Assembly (NCBI RefSeq): GCF_001189295.1
Contig: NZ_CP012159.1
Span: forward strand, 2,866,001-2,930,000
Length of the DNA stretch: 64,000 nucleotides
Direction: 5' to 3'
Source of the DNA: Chondromyces crocatus
GTDB taxonomy: Bacteria; Myxococcota_A; Polyangia; Polyangiales; Polyangiaceae
Shown here one piece after another: positions 16,898 to 24,175 of the stretch (the stretch's first letter is position 1; every line of letters starts with the position of its first letter). The notes beneath the pieces are model-generated. The model searched no databases and was not told the origin of the DNA. It worked only from the letters and a program-made list of their open reading frames with translations. The translations under genes and the position numbers were made by a program.

Positions 16898-18678
16898 GGC
16901 GACACCTCCTGCGGTGCGCGCGCCTCTGCCGCTGGACGGGGTGCTGCGGGGGCGGACAGGACCGTCACCTCCCCGGTCGCGCCGTCCACGCGCACCCGCG
17001 CTCCATCGGGGATGGTCACGGTCGCGACCTTGGTCGCGACGATGCCCGGAATCCCGTACTCGCGGGCCACGATCGCCGCGTGGGAGAGCTGACCTCCTCG
17101 GTCCGTCACGATCGCGCCCAGCAGCGGCAGCACCACGTTGAAGTAGGCCGACGTCGCGCGCGTGATCAGCACGTCCCCCTTCTGCAGCCGGTCGAAATCG
17201 ACCGGATCGATCACCACCCGCGCAGTCCCCTCGTAGACCCCGGTGTTGATGGACAGCCCCTGGACGACCGTCCTGGGAGACGACGGCTCCGGCGTCGCCG
17301 GGACCTCGAGCTCCGTCATCATGTCCTCCTGCACCGCGTTCATCGCGCGCGCCACGCGCTGCATCGTCGCCGGCAGGACATCGAGGGGAGGGTGCGGCCC
17401 AGGCGGCGCGTTCAGCCAGGGGGGGGCCTCCGCGAGGGTCATGTTCATGCGCCAGAGCCGGTGCTTCTCGATCTCGGTGATCGACGGGCCGCTGCGGCCA
17501 CGCAGCAGATCGATCATCTCCTCGATCTGGAGATCGACCACGTGCTCTGCGTCCTCGAGCTTCCCGGCGGCTACGAGCCGACGACCCACTTCCAGCACCG
17601 CCCGCCGCGCGAGCCCCGTCCCCACGCTGTCCGAGTACAGCCCGCGCTCGTCGCGCAGCCGGTTCACCGCCCGCGCCTCTTCGAGCAGCGCGTCGAAATC
17701 TCCGCGAAGCCCGAACGGCACGCGCTGCCGCAGCGCAGCCTGCTTCTCGCCGAGATCGTCCAGCGACCGCTCCTGCGTGTCGCCGCTCACCGCCACCCGG
17801 ATGGCGCGCACCAGCATCTCCGGCAGCTCGCCGATGGTCTTGTCGGGCACGTCGTACCCGATCGAGCGATGGCGCACGACGTCGAGGTAGGCGCGCGCAG
17901 CTGGCCCGACCTCACCGGGCAGCGCCATCAGGGCGTCGAGCGCCGCCTGCGGAGCGCCCTCGCGCTCCAGCACCTTGCGCCCCTCCTCGCTGGCGCGGAG
18001 CGCCTTCACGAGCACGTCGAGTTCTGCCGCTGCGATGCCCTTGGCCACCGGCGTCGATCCCCGGAGCAGCTCCAGCGCCTCGCCGGAGGACGCCCCCGTC
18101 CACGCGCAGACGTTCGCCAGGTAGTCGCCGACCGGAAGGACGGAGGGGACGCTGTAGCGATGGTGCATGACGATCATGGCCTCCATGTGGGCCTGGGCGC
18201 GACGCAGATGGGTGATCAGCCCCTCCGTGTCCAGCGTCTGCGGATCCTCGGCTTGCAAGGCCTCGTGCTGCGCGACGCACTGCGGCTGGTCGACGTGATC
18301 CCACCGATCCAGATCGATGCGCCACTGCTTGATCGCGAAGGCGTGCGCGCACTTTGCCGCGCTCGCGCGCATCGCGGGCAGCAGGCGAACCACGAGCCAC
18401 ACCAGCGCCTTCGGCGGCGGCCCGGGCAGCCAGCTCATCGAGCCCCCGCCCGTGCGCTGCATGTAGACGAAGCCGTTCACCATGCCGGGAATGAAGGGCA
18501 CCTGGATCCCGTAGGGGTCCACGCTCTCGCGGAAGCCCTGGGGAAACGCGCGGACCAGGAGCTGCTGCGAGAAGCGCGTGATCGGGCGCGAGAAGTGGCT
18601 CGTCTCCAGCTCCCACGGACCCGGCGCAGGCGCCTCGAACTTCACGTCGGCGAACAACGGTTGATGCTCCCTGTCCAA
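16894..18678 (-). CDS. PEP synthase-type phospho-histidine subunit with acceptor-binding domain
   Basis: About 594 residues. The start is placed at a TTG (18678) because GGAAGGAGG lies 9 bases upstream; an in-frame GTG at 18714 lacks any ribosome site. Residues 1-480 are an uncharacterised helical domain (ETSHFSRPITRFSQQLL near the start). That position matches the acceptor-binding middle domain of rifampin phosphotransferase. The last 110 residues are the mobile His domain: GTARVVIDPVDFDRLQKGDVLIT, then GGQLSHAAIVAREYGIPGIV with the phospho-accepting His. No PEP/pyruvate TIM barrel exists. The two proteins together (about 870 residues) equal one rifampin phosphotransferase. The split and gene order also match phenylphosphate synthase, whose 70-kDa His subunit is encoded before the ATP-binding subunit. 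The acceptor is unknown. Confidence 0.82.
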   Translation of the reverse strand: MDREHQPLFADVKFEAPAPGPWELETSHFSRPITRFSQQLLVRAFPQGFRESVDPYGIQVPFIPGMVNGFVYMQRTGGGSMSWLPGPPPKALVWLVVRLLPAMRASAAKCAHAFAIKQWRIDLDRWDHVDQPQCVAQHEALQAEDPQTLDTEGLITHLRRAQAHMEAMIVMHHRYSVPSVLPVGDYLANVCAWTGASSGEALELLRGSTPVAKGIAAAELDVLVKALRASEEGRKVLEREGAPQAALDALMALPGEVGPAARAYLDVVRHRSIGYDVPDKTIGELPEMLVRAIRVAVSGDTQERSLDDLGEKQAALRQRVPFGLRGDFDALLEEARAVNRLRDERGLYSDSVGTGLARRAVLEVGRRLVAAGKLEDAEHVVDLQIEEMIDLLRGRSGPSITEIEKHRLWRMNMTLAEAPPWLNAPPGPHPPLDVLPATMQRVARAMNAVQEDMMTELEVPATPEPSSPRTVVQGLSINTGVYEGTARVVIDPVDFDRLQKGDVLITRATSAYFNVVLPLLGAIVTDRGGQLSHAAIVAREYGIPGIVATKVATVTIPDGARVRVDGATGEVTVLSAPAAPRPAAEARAPQEVSP

Positions 18679-18778
18679 GGCCCGCGCCCTCCTTCCGCCC
18701 TCTCCCAGCGCCACCGCGTGCGAGCTGCTCGGCTCGGGACGACCCCGCGGGATGGAGCGGGCTCGTCGCGGTCAAATT

Positions 18779-18793
18779 GCAACGAAACGTTGC
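18779..18793. promoter_or_regulatory. Inverted repeat GCAACG-AAA-CGTTGC, possible operator
   Basis: A perfect 6-bp dyad with a 3-base spacer, about 100 bases upstream of the TTG start of the phosphotransferase gene. A near-identical dyad lies at 18834-18851. Two copies in one intergenic stretch suggest a repressor or activator site. Confidence 0.55.
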
Positions 18794-18833
18794 GATTCTG
18801 TAACAGAGCCGTAACAACGGCGCCTCGTCAAAA

Positions 18834-18851
18834 AGCAACGTCAGCGTTGCT
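18834..18851. promoter_or_regulatory. Inverted repeat AGCAACG-TCAG-CGTTGCT, possible operator
   Basis: A perfect 7-bp dyad with a 4-base spacer, 41 bases beyond the copy at 18779-18793. Between them runs an AT-richer segment (GTAACA repeats), likely to contain the promoter of the leftward operon. I could not fit -35 and -10 boxes with standard spacing. Confidence 0.55.
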
Positions 18852-18961
18852 TTCATCCGACAAGGGCGCACAGCCGTGTACCCGCATCCGTGTGCAACGG
18901 ACCGAAACCACGGCGCTTCTTGCGAGGGTCGGGCGCACCGACCGAACCGTGGACGACGGGG

Positions 18962-21094
18962 TCAGGGGCGCTTGCGGAGGTCGATGCGCTTGAGGGCGTC
19001 CAGCTCCGCGCGCGCTCGGTCGGCTTCTTCTTGGAGTTTCTCCAGCCGCCCTCGCATCAGCGCCAGCTCACCGAGCAGCTTGCCTCGCTCGTCGCGGGCC
19101 TCCTCGAGCCGCAGCTCGATGTCGGCGATCTCGTACCAGAGCTCGTCCCCGCGGAGCGCGAGGGACTGCAGCTCCGCCTGGAGGCCCTCGCGCCGACTCT
19201 CTTCTTCCCTCAGCGCCTGACCCGAGCGGGCTCGGGCGTCGAGCTGATCGACGATCAGCCGACCCTGCCGCGCCCAGTGGCTCGTCGGATGGGCAGCCGA
19301 GAGGGCCTCGACGGCGCTGCGCACGCGCCCCTGCTCGTCGGTGGGATCGTCGACGAGCAACACCATGATGCGTCCGAACGCCGCGTGCGCGCGCTCTTCG
19401 GGGAAACGCGCCCGGGCTGCGTCGCGCTCGTACTCCGCGCCTGCCCCGGTGAAGTCGCCGCGCGCGAAGAGTGCGTCGCCTGGGAGGGACGCGCGGGGAA
19501 CGATGGGGACCTCGGCGCAGCCCGTCGCACCGAGCGTGCCGAGGCCGACGACGACGAGCGCCAGGGCCGTGGTGAGCGAGGGCAGGAGCCGCGGCGGCGC
19601 GGTGCTGCCCTTGCGGTGGAGCGGGAGCACGACGGTGAACTCGGCGCCGCCGCCCGTCGGGGAGAAGGCCCCGATCCAGCCCCGGTGCGCCGAGACGATG
19701 TCCCGACAGATCGCGAGACCGAGCCCGACGCCGGAGCCCGAGCCGCGTGCCGCGTTCCTGCCGCGCGAGAAGCGGTCGAAGATGCGGCGACCCTCGTCCT
19801 CGGCGAAGCCTGGCCCCGTGTCGCGCACGCGGATGCGGGCGACGCGACCCCGCGGCCGGCTGTCGTCCGGACCGAGGAGATCCGTGTCGATCTCGCTGGC
19901 GTCCACGGTGTCGACGTACACGTCGAGCGAGCCGCCGCGCGGCGTCACCTTGAGCGCGTTGTCGACGAGGTTCTGCACCACCTGGGCGATCCGATCGGCG
20001 TCGCAGAGGACGGGGATGGGGTCGTCCTGGGTGGCGATCGCGAGGTGGATCCCCAGGTTGAGCGAGCGGGCCTCGAGCACGTCGGCCGCCCCCCGGACCA
20101 CGGCGCAGAGATCGTGGGCCGAGTACACGTAACGGAGACCGGCCGCGTGCGCAGAGGCGTCGAGCAGATCGGAGATCATCGCCTCCAGACGTCGTGCCGA
20201 GGAGAGCTGGAGATCGAGCATGCGGCGCTGTCGCTCGTCGAGGGGACCGACCACCTCGTCGAGCAGGAGCTGGTTCGTCTCGATCATTGCCACGATCGGC
20301 GTCTTCAGCTCGTGCGAGATGTGCGAGACGAAGGCGGACTTGAGCCGCTCGAGCTGCTCCAGCTCGTCGACCATGGCATTGAAGGAGCCGGCGAGCTGCG
20401 CCAGCTCGTCGCGCGACCGCACGTCGAGGCGCACCGAGAAGTCACCCGCGGAGACGGCGCGCGTGCCGGCGACCAGCGCGCGCAGCGGGCGGCTGATGGA
20501 GCGCAGCATGAATGCGAGGACGGTGAGGCTGCCCAGCAGCGCCACGACCGCGGCGGCGAACGACAGGTTCGCGGCCTCCTCGCTGCGCGCGAGCGCTGCG
20601 GCGGAGCGCTGTGCCATGGAGCGTCGAGAGCTGCGGGACAGCTCCGTGGTGGCTTGACGGACGGCGTCGAGCGACGCCTCCAGAGCGTCCACGCGATCCG
20701 CGGTTCCGGTCATGTGGTGGAGCCGCTCGACGCCGAAATCGTCCAGGTGCTGCTTGAAGGCCGCGTGCAGCCCTGCGGCGGCGACCCGCTCGGTAGCGTC
20801 CAGGGGCAGGTTGCGGAGCGCGGCGAGCTCCCGGGAGAGCGCCGTCTCCAGCTCGAGCACGCGTTCGGCGTACCCGGGATCGCGGCTGACCAGGTACTTG
20901 CTCGCGGAGGACTCGAGCGGATCGAGGAGGCGCCGCGCCTCTGCTGCGCGATCGGTTGCGGCGACCTGGACCTCGACGGTCTCCACGTTGAGCCTCGCCA
21001 GCTCGTCCACGCGCGCCACGAGCCAGAGCGTGACGCCGACGAGTGCGACGAGCGCGACGCTGACGCCGATCGTGATGCGCCCGACGACGGTCAT
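18962..21094 (-). CDS. HAMP sensor histidine kinase fused to a QseG-like lipoprotein domain
   Basis: 710 residues. A membrane segment (7-27), a periplasmic helical region, a second segment (178-197), HAMP (198-250), HisKA with SHELKTP (phospho-His 261) and an HATPase domain to about 494 (N-box QNLVDNALK, G1 DTGPGFAEDEG, G2 GVGLGLAICR). The frame then continues through a third hydrophobic segment ending in LGATGC (Cys 526), which looks like a lipobox. About 185 helical residues follow (GDALFARGDFTGAGAEYERD), ending in a coiled coil (LEEARDERGKLLGELALMRG). In enterobacteria kinase QseE/GlrK, lipoprotein QseG and regulator QseF/GlrR are three adjacent genes; here kinase and lipoprotein appear fused. 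No ATG, GTG or TTG occurs at the junction. Its ATG overlaps the regulator stop (21091-21094). Confidence 0.85.
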   Translation of the reverse strand: MTVVGRITIGVSVALVALVGVTLWLVARVDELARLNVETVEVQVAATDRAAEARRLLDPLESSASKYLVSRDPGYAERVLELETALSRELAALRNLPLDATERVAAAGLHAAFKQHLDDFGVERLHHMTGTADRVDALEASLDAVRQATTELSRSSRRSMAQRSAAALARSEEAANLSFAAAVVALLGSLTVLAFMLRSISRPLRALVAGTRAVSAGDFSVRLDVRSRDELAQLAGSFNAMVDELEQLERLKSAFVSHISHELKTPIVAMIETNQLLLDEVVGPLDERQRRMLDLQLSSARRLEAMISDLLDASAHAAGLRYVYSAHDLCAVVRGAADVLEARSLNLGIHLAIATQDDPIPVLCDADRIAQVVQNLVDNALKVTPRGGSLDVYVDTVDASEIDTDLLGPDDSRPRGRVARIRVRDTGPGFAEDEGRRIFDRFSRGRNAARGSGSGVGLGLAICRDIVSAHRGWIGAFSPTGGGAEFTVVLPLHRKGSTAPPRLLPSLTTALALVVVGLGTLGATGCAEVPIVPRASLPGDALFARGDFTGAGAEYERDAARARFPEERAHAAFGRIMVLLVDDPTDEQGRVRSAVEALSAAHPTSHWARQGRLIVDQLDARARSGQALREEESRREGLQAELQSLALRGDELWYEIADIELRLEEARDERGKLLGELALMRGRLEKLQEEADRARAELDALKRIDLRKRP

Positions 21095-22458
21095 ACCCCG
21101 AAGGTCTTGAGCTTGTTGCGCAGCGTCTTCACGTCGATGCCGAGACGGCGCGCCGCCTCGGCCTTGTTGTTGCCAGCACGCCGCAGCGTCTCCAGGATCA
21201 GGATGCGCTCGGCCTCCGCGCTCGTGACGCCCTCCGGCAGGACGATCCCCGTCGGTGGTGCCGGCTTCTGCGGCTCGGGCTCTCCGAAGGGGAGGTGCCG
21301 CGCCGAGATCACGCCCTCGCGAGCGAACACCACCGCCCGCTCGACGAGGTTTCGCAGCTCGCGGACGTTCCCCGGGAAATCGTGGGCCGAGAGCGCCGCC
21401 AGCGCGTCGTCGGACAGGCCGGTGACCCGCGCGTTGTGGCGCTGGTTGGAGAGGCCGATGAAGTGCCTCGCGATGACGGGGATGTCCTCTCGCCGCTGTC
21501 GGAGCGGATCCACGTTCACGCGCAGCACGTCGAGGCGAAACAGCAGATCCGCCCGCAGGTGCCGCTCCTCCACCGCTTGCATCGGATCGCGGTTGCTCGC
21601 GGCGATGACGCGGACATCGAAGCGCAGCTCGCGCGTGCTTCCCACGGGGCGCACGACGCCGTCCTCCAAAACACGCAGGAGCTTCGCCTGCAGCCCGATC
21701 GGCATCTCGGTGATCTCGTCGAGGAACAGCGTGCCCCCGTGGGCGAGCTGGAACATCCCCACCCCGGCGTCGGTGGCGCCCGTGAACGCGCCCTTCGTGT
21801 GACCGAGCAGCAAGGAATCGGTGAGCCCCTCCGGGATCGCCGCCGCGTTCACCGGGACGAACGGCCCTTTCCGCCTTGGCCCCAGGTCGTGGATCGTGCG
21901 GGCGACCAGCTCCTTGCCCGTCCCGCTCTCGCCGATGATCAGCGCCGTCGCGTCACTCTCGGCCACGCGCCGGATCAGCTCCCACAGATGGCGCTGCGAG
22001 GCCGAAGCACCCACCAGCGGACCGAGGCGATCCGTCCCTCGCAGGTCGACCGGCTCGCCCGCCGCGGGCGCCTCCGCCCGGGTGCGCTCGTCTCGCTCGC
22101 GCGCGAGCAGATCCAGCCGCTCCCGCAGGGCCGTGTAGTCGAGCGGCTTCGTCAGGAAGTCTGCGGCACCGCGCCGCATCGCCTCGACCGCCGTGCCGAT
22201 GGAGCCGTACGCCGTGATGAGGAGCACCACCCGATCCGGACGCTCGACCTTCAGCGTATGGAGCAGCTCCACACCGCCCAGGTCGGGCAGGACCACGTCC
22301 GAGATGACCACCTCGGCGTCGAACACCGCCACGGCCGCCCTGGCCGCAGCGCCGCTGTCCGCCGTGCGCACCTCGTGACCCCACTGCGAGAGGCGCGCAT
22401 GCAAGACCTCTCGCATCGCGGGCTCGTCATCGACCACCAGGATTCGCAGTGCCGCCAT
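21091..22458 (-). CDS. Sigma-54-dependent response regulator, NtrC/GlrR type
   Basis: About 455 residues from ATG 22458; an in-frame ATG at 22497 is the alternative. The receiver domain (1-120) has the acidic pair in LVVDDEP and the phospho-Asp in VVISDVVLPDLGG. The AAA+ domain (about 145-380) has Walker A GESGTGKE, the sigma-54 contact loop as GHTKGAFTGATD, and Walker B GGTLFLDEI. A Fis-type helix-turn-helix ends the protein (AEAARRLGIDVKTLRNKLK). It activates promoters read by sigma-54 RNA polymerase after phosphorylation by the kinase immediately downstream, which is translationally coupled through an ATGA overlap. No ribosome site is obvious at either start. Confidence 0.93.
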   Translation of the reverse strand: MAALRILVVDDEPAMREVLHARLSQWGHEVRTADSGAAARAAVAVFDAEVVISDVVLPDLGGVELLHTLKVERPDRVVLLITAYGSIGTAVEAMRRGAADFLTKPLDYTALRERLDLLARERDERTRAEAPAAGEPVDLRGTDRLGPLVGASASQRHLWELIRRVAESDATALIIGESGTGKELVARTIHDLGPRRKGPFVPVNAAAIPEGLTDSLLLGHTKGAFTGATDAGVGMFQLAHGGTLFLDEITEMPIGLQAKLLRVLEDGVVRPVGSTRELRFDVRVIAASNRDPMQAVEERHLRADLLFRLDVLRVNVDPLRQRREDIPVIARHFIGLSNQRHNARVTGLSDDALAALSAHDFPGNVRELRNLVERAVVFAREGVISARHLPFGEPEPQKPAPPTGIVLPEGVTSAEAERILILETLRRAGNNKAEAARRLGIDVKTLRNKLKTFGV

Positions 22459-22549
22459 TGAAATTAGAGGAGGGCCGACCTTAGCACGCTGCGCCATGAG
22501 TGCCTGTCGGGCAGATTTCCCTGCTTGGCCCTGCGCCGCCCCCTTACGG

Positions 22550-22566
22550 CAGGGAATTCTTCCCTG
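22550..22566. promoter_or_regulatory. Inverted repeat CAGGGAA-TTC-TTCCCTG
   Basis: A perfect 7-bp dyad with a 3-base spacer, 92 bases upstream of the regulator start. A further half-site TTCCCTG lies at 22517-22523, in phase by about three helical turns. A possible site for the regulator itself. Confidence 0.45.
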
Positions 22567-22742
22567 ATGGGGGCCTGAAAATGTGGGCAGAAGTCCGCAT
22601 CGACGCCGCACCACCAGGGCACTCGTGCCCGCCCGCTCCAACCTTTGGGGGCGCTGCGTCACCCGAGCGGCCTCGCCTCCCACCTGGAACTCGCAGGGAT
22701 CGCTCTGTCCAGGTCACCGGCACGCCTACCCTCGATCCTCCG

Positions 22743-22760
22743 CGTCCCTATAAAGGGACG
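22743..22760. promoter_or_regulatory. Inverted repeat CGTCCCT-ATAA-AGGGACG
   Basis: A perfect 7-bp dyad around an AT-rich centre (TATAAA), 113 bases upstream of the PAS-STAS start. It could be an operator overlapping a -10-like TATAAA, or a stem-loop in the leader. Confidence 0.45.
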
Positions 22761-22873
22761 GCTCCATGGAGGAACAGCCTTCGAGGCCTCCGTGGGCTCC
22801 CGATTCGTGCTGGCCGTGTGCTCGCGCCATGGCTCCGCGCGCTGGCATGCGACACGCCACGAGAGGAAGTCCG

Positions 22874-24175
22874 GTGCTGAGTATCGAACAGGAGAAAATT
22901 CAGGCGCTCGAAGCGGAGAACGAGAGGCTCCGGGCGCGGATCGAGGAGCTGGAGCACCAGCTCCGTGGGGACCCCGGCTCCGAGGGGCCGGCGTCCCACA
23001 AGGTGGAGGGCGTCTCCTACGAGACCATCTTCAACGCCCTGCCCGTGCCCTTCGCCATCTACCGCGCCGACGGCGTGGTCGTCGCCTTCAACGACGTGAA
23101 CTGCCGTCGCTTCGGCGTCTCTCGGGATCAGGTCGTGGGCAAGATGAACGTCTTCGACAGGAAGTCGCTCGCCGAGAGCGGCTACCTCGACGCGCTGGGG
23201 CGAGCGCTCGCTGGCGAGGTCGTGCGGCTCGCCCCGACCCTGCTCCAGAACCCTACCTCCGGGCGACGTTTCTGGATCGAATCGACCCTGGCGCCCATCC
23301 CGGACGACTCCGGCGTGAAACTCGCTGCGGCGATCACCTTCGACATCACCGAGCAGAAGGAAGCCGAGGAGGCGCAGCGCCGGAAGGCTGCGCTGATGGA
23401 GGCCGTCCTCCTGAGCGCCCCGTTCCCCCTGGTCGTGCGCGACCTCGAAGGGCGCCACATCTTCGCGAACGACCAGATCGAGGAGATCGTGGACCGGACG
23501 CCGGACGAGCTACTCGGAACGACGGTGCTCGACGTGGTCGGCCCCGAACTCGCGGACATGCTCCTCGAGACGGACGCCGCATGCCTTGCTTCCGGAAAAT
23601 CCTCCACCGTCGAGCACCGCGTGACGCTCCAGGACGGGGAACACACCCTGCTCTACACGACGTTCCCCCTCCACGACACCACGTTCGGCCCCATGGGCGT
23701 CTGCGCCACCGCCATCGACATCACCGCGCGCGTGGCCGCCGAAGAGAAGACCCGACAGCTCCAGGAAGAGATGCTCCAGATCCACCAGGAGACGCTGCGC
23801 ACCGTCTCCACACCGCTGATCCCCATCGCCCGCGGTGTCGTGGTGATGCCCCTCGTCGGGGAGATGACGAGAGAGCGCGCCTCTCAGGCGATCGAGACGC
23901 TTCTCGATGGCATCGCCACGCAGCAGGCCAGGATCGCCATCCTGGACGTCACAGGCGTCCCGCAGGCTGGAACGGAAGTGACCGACGCCCTCCTCAAGGC
24001 CGCCCGGAGCGCCAAGCTCCTCGGCGCCGAGGTCTTGCTCACCGGGATCCGCCCCAGCGTGGCGCAGGCGCTGGTCGAGCTGGGCGCGGATCTCACCGAC
24101 GTGATCACGCAGGGGACGCTGGCGCAGGGCATCGCCTATGCGCTCGACAAGCGCCCTGCGCGGCGAGCTGGCTAG
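22874..24175 (+). CDS. PAS-PAS-STAS protein, RsbR/stressosome-like
   Basis: About 433 residues from GTG 22874, which has GAGGAAG four bases upstream; the frame is open to 22766 without a better site. A short coiled coil comes first (IQALEAENERLRARIEELE), then two PAS domains (about 50-165, YETIFNALPVPFAIYRADG; and about 170-285, SAPFPLVVRDLEGRHIFAN). A C-terminal STAS domain follows (about 305-425), with VVVMPLVGEMTRERA, ILDVTGVPQAGTEVTDALL and LLTGIRPSVAQALVELG. RsbR-type STAS proteins of stressosomes have this C-terminal half and are phosphorylated on Thr in these same loops. No partner RsbS or RsbT is adjacent. It sits divergent from the sigma-54 regulator, so a signalling link is possible. 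Confidence 0.85.
   Translation: MLSIEQEKIQALEAENERLRARIEELEHQLRGDPGSEGPASHKVEGVSYETIFNALPVPFAIYRADGVVVAFNDVNCRRFGVSRDQVVGKMNVFDRKSLAESGYLDALGRALAGEVVRLAPTLLQNPTSGRRFWIESTLAPIPDDSGVKLAAAITFDITEQKEAEEAQRRKAALMEAVLLSAPFPLVVRDLEGRHIFANDQIEEIVDRTPDELLGTTVLDVVGPELADMLLETDAACLASGKSSTVEHRVTLQDGEHTLLYTTFPLHDTTFGPMGVCATAIDITARVAAEEKTRQLQEEMLQIHQETLRTVSTPLIPIARGVVVMPLVGEMTRERASQAIETLLDGIATQQARIAILDVTGVPQAGTEVTDALLKAARSAKLLGAEVLLTGIRPSVAQALVELGADLTDVITQGTLAQGIAYALDKRPARRAG

Larger units (their letters stand above)
22459..22873. other. Divergent regulatory region between the NtrC-type regulator and the PAS-STAS gene
   Basis: About 415 bases without a credible gene. It holds two perfect dyads (22550-22566 and 22743-22760) and a lone TTCCCTG half-site at 22517-22523. 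Both flanking genes start outward, so at least two promoters are expected. I find no clear sigma-54 box (GG-N10-GC with the flanking consensus). Confidence 0.5.

Noticed and set aside
18678-18714. GTG 18714 as the start of the phosphotransferase His subunit
   Set aside because: No ribosome site precedes it, whereas TTG 18678 has GGAAGGAGG at ideal distance. Kept as an alternative only.
18890-21802. Open frame of 970 codons on the + strand
   Set aside because: Antisense to the kinase and regulator, both with full motif sets; the composition is that of a shadow.
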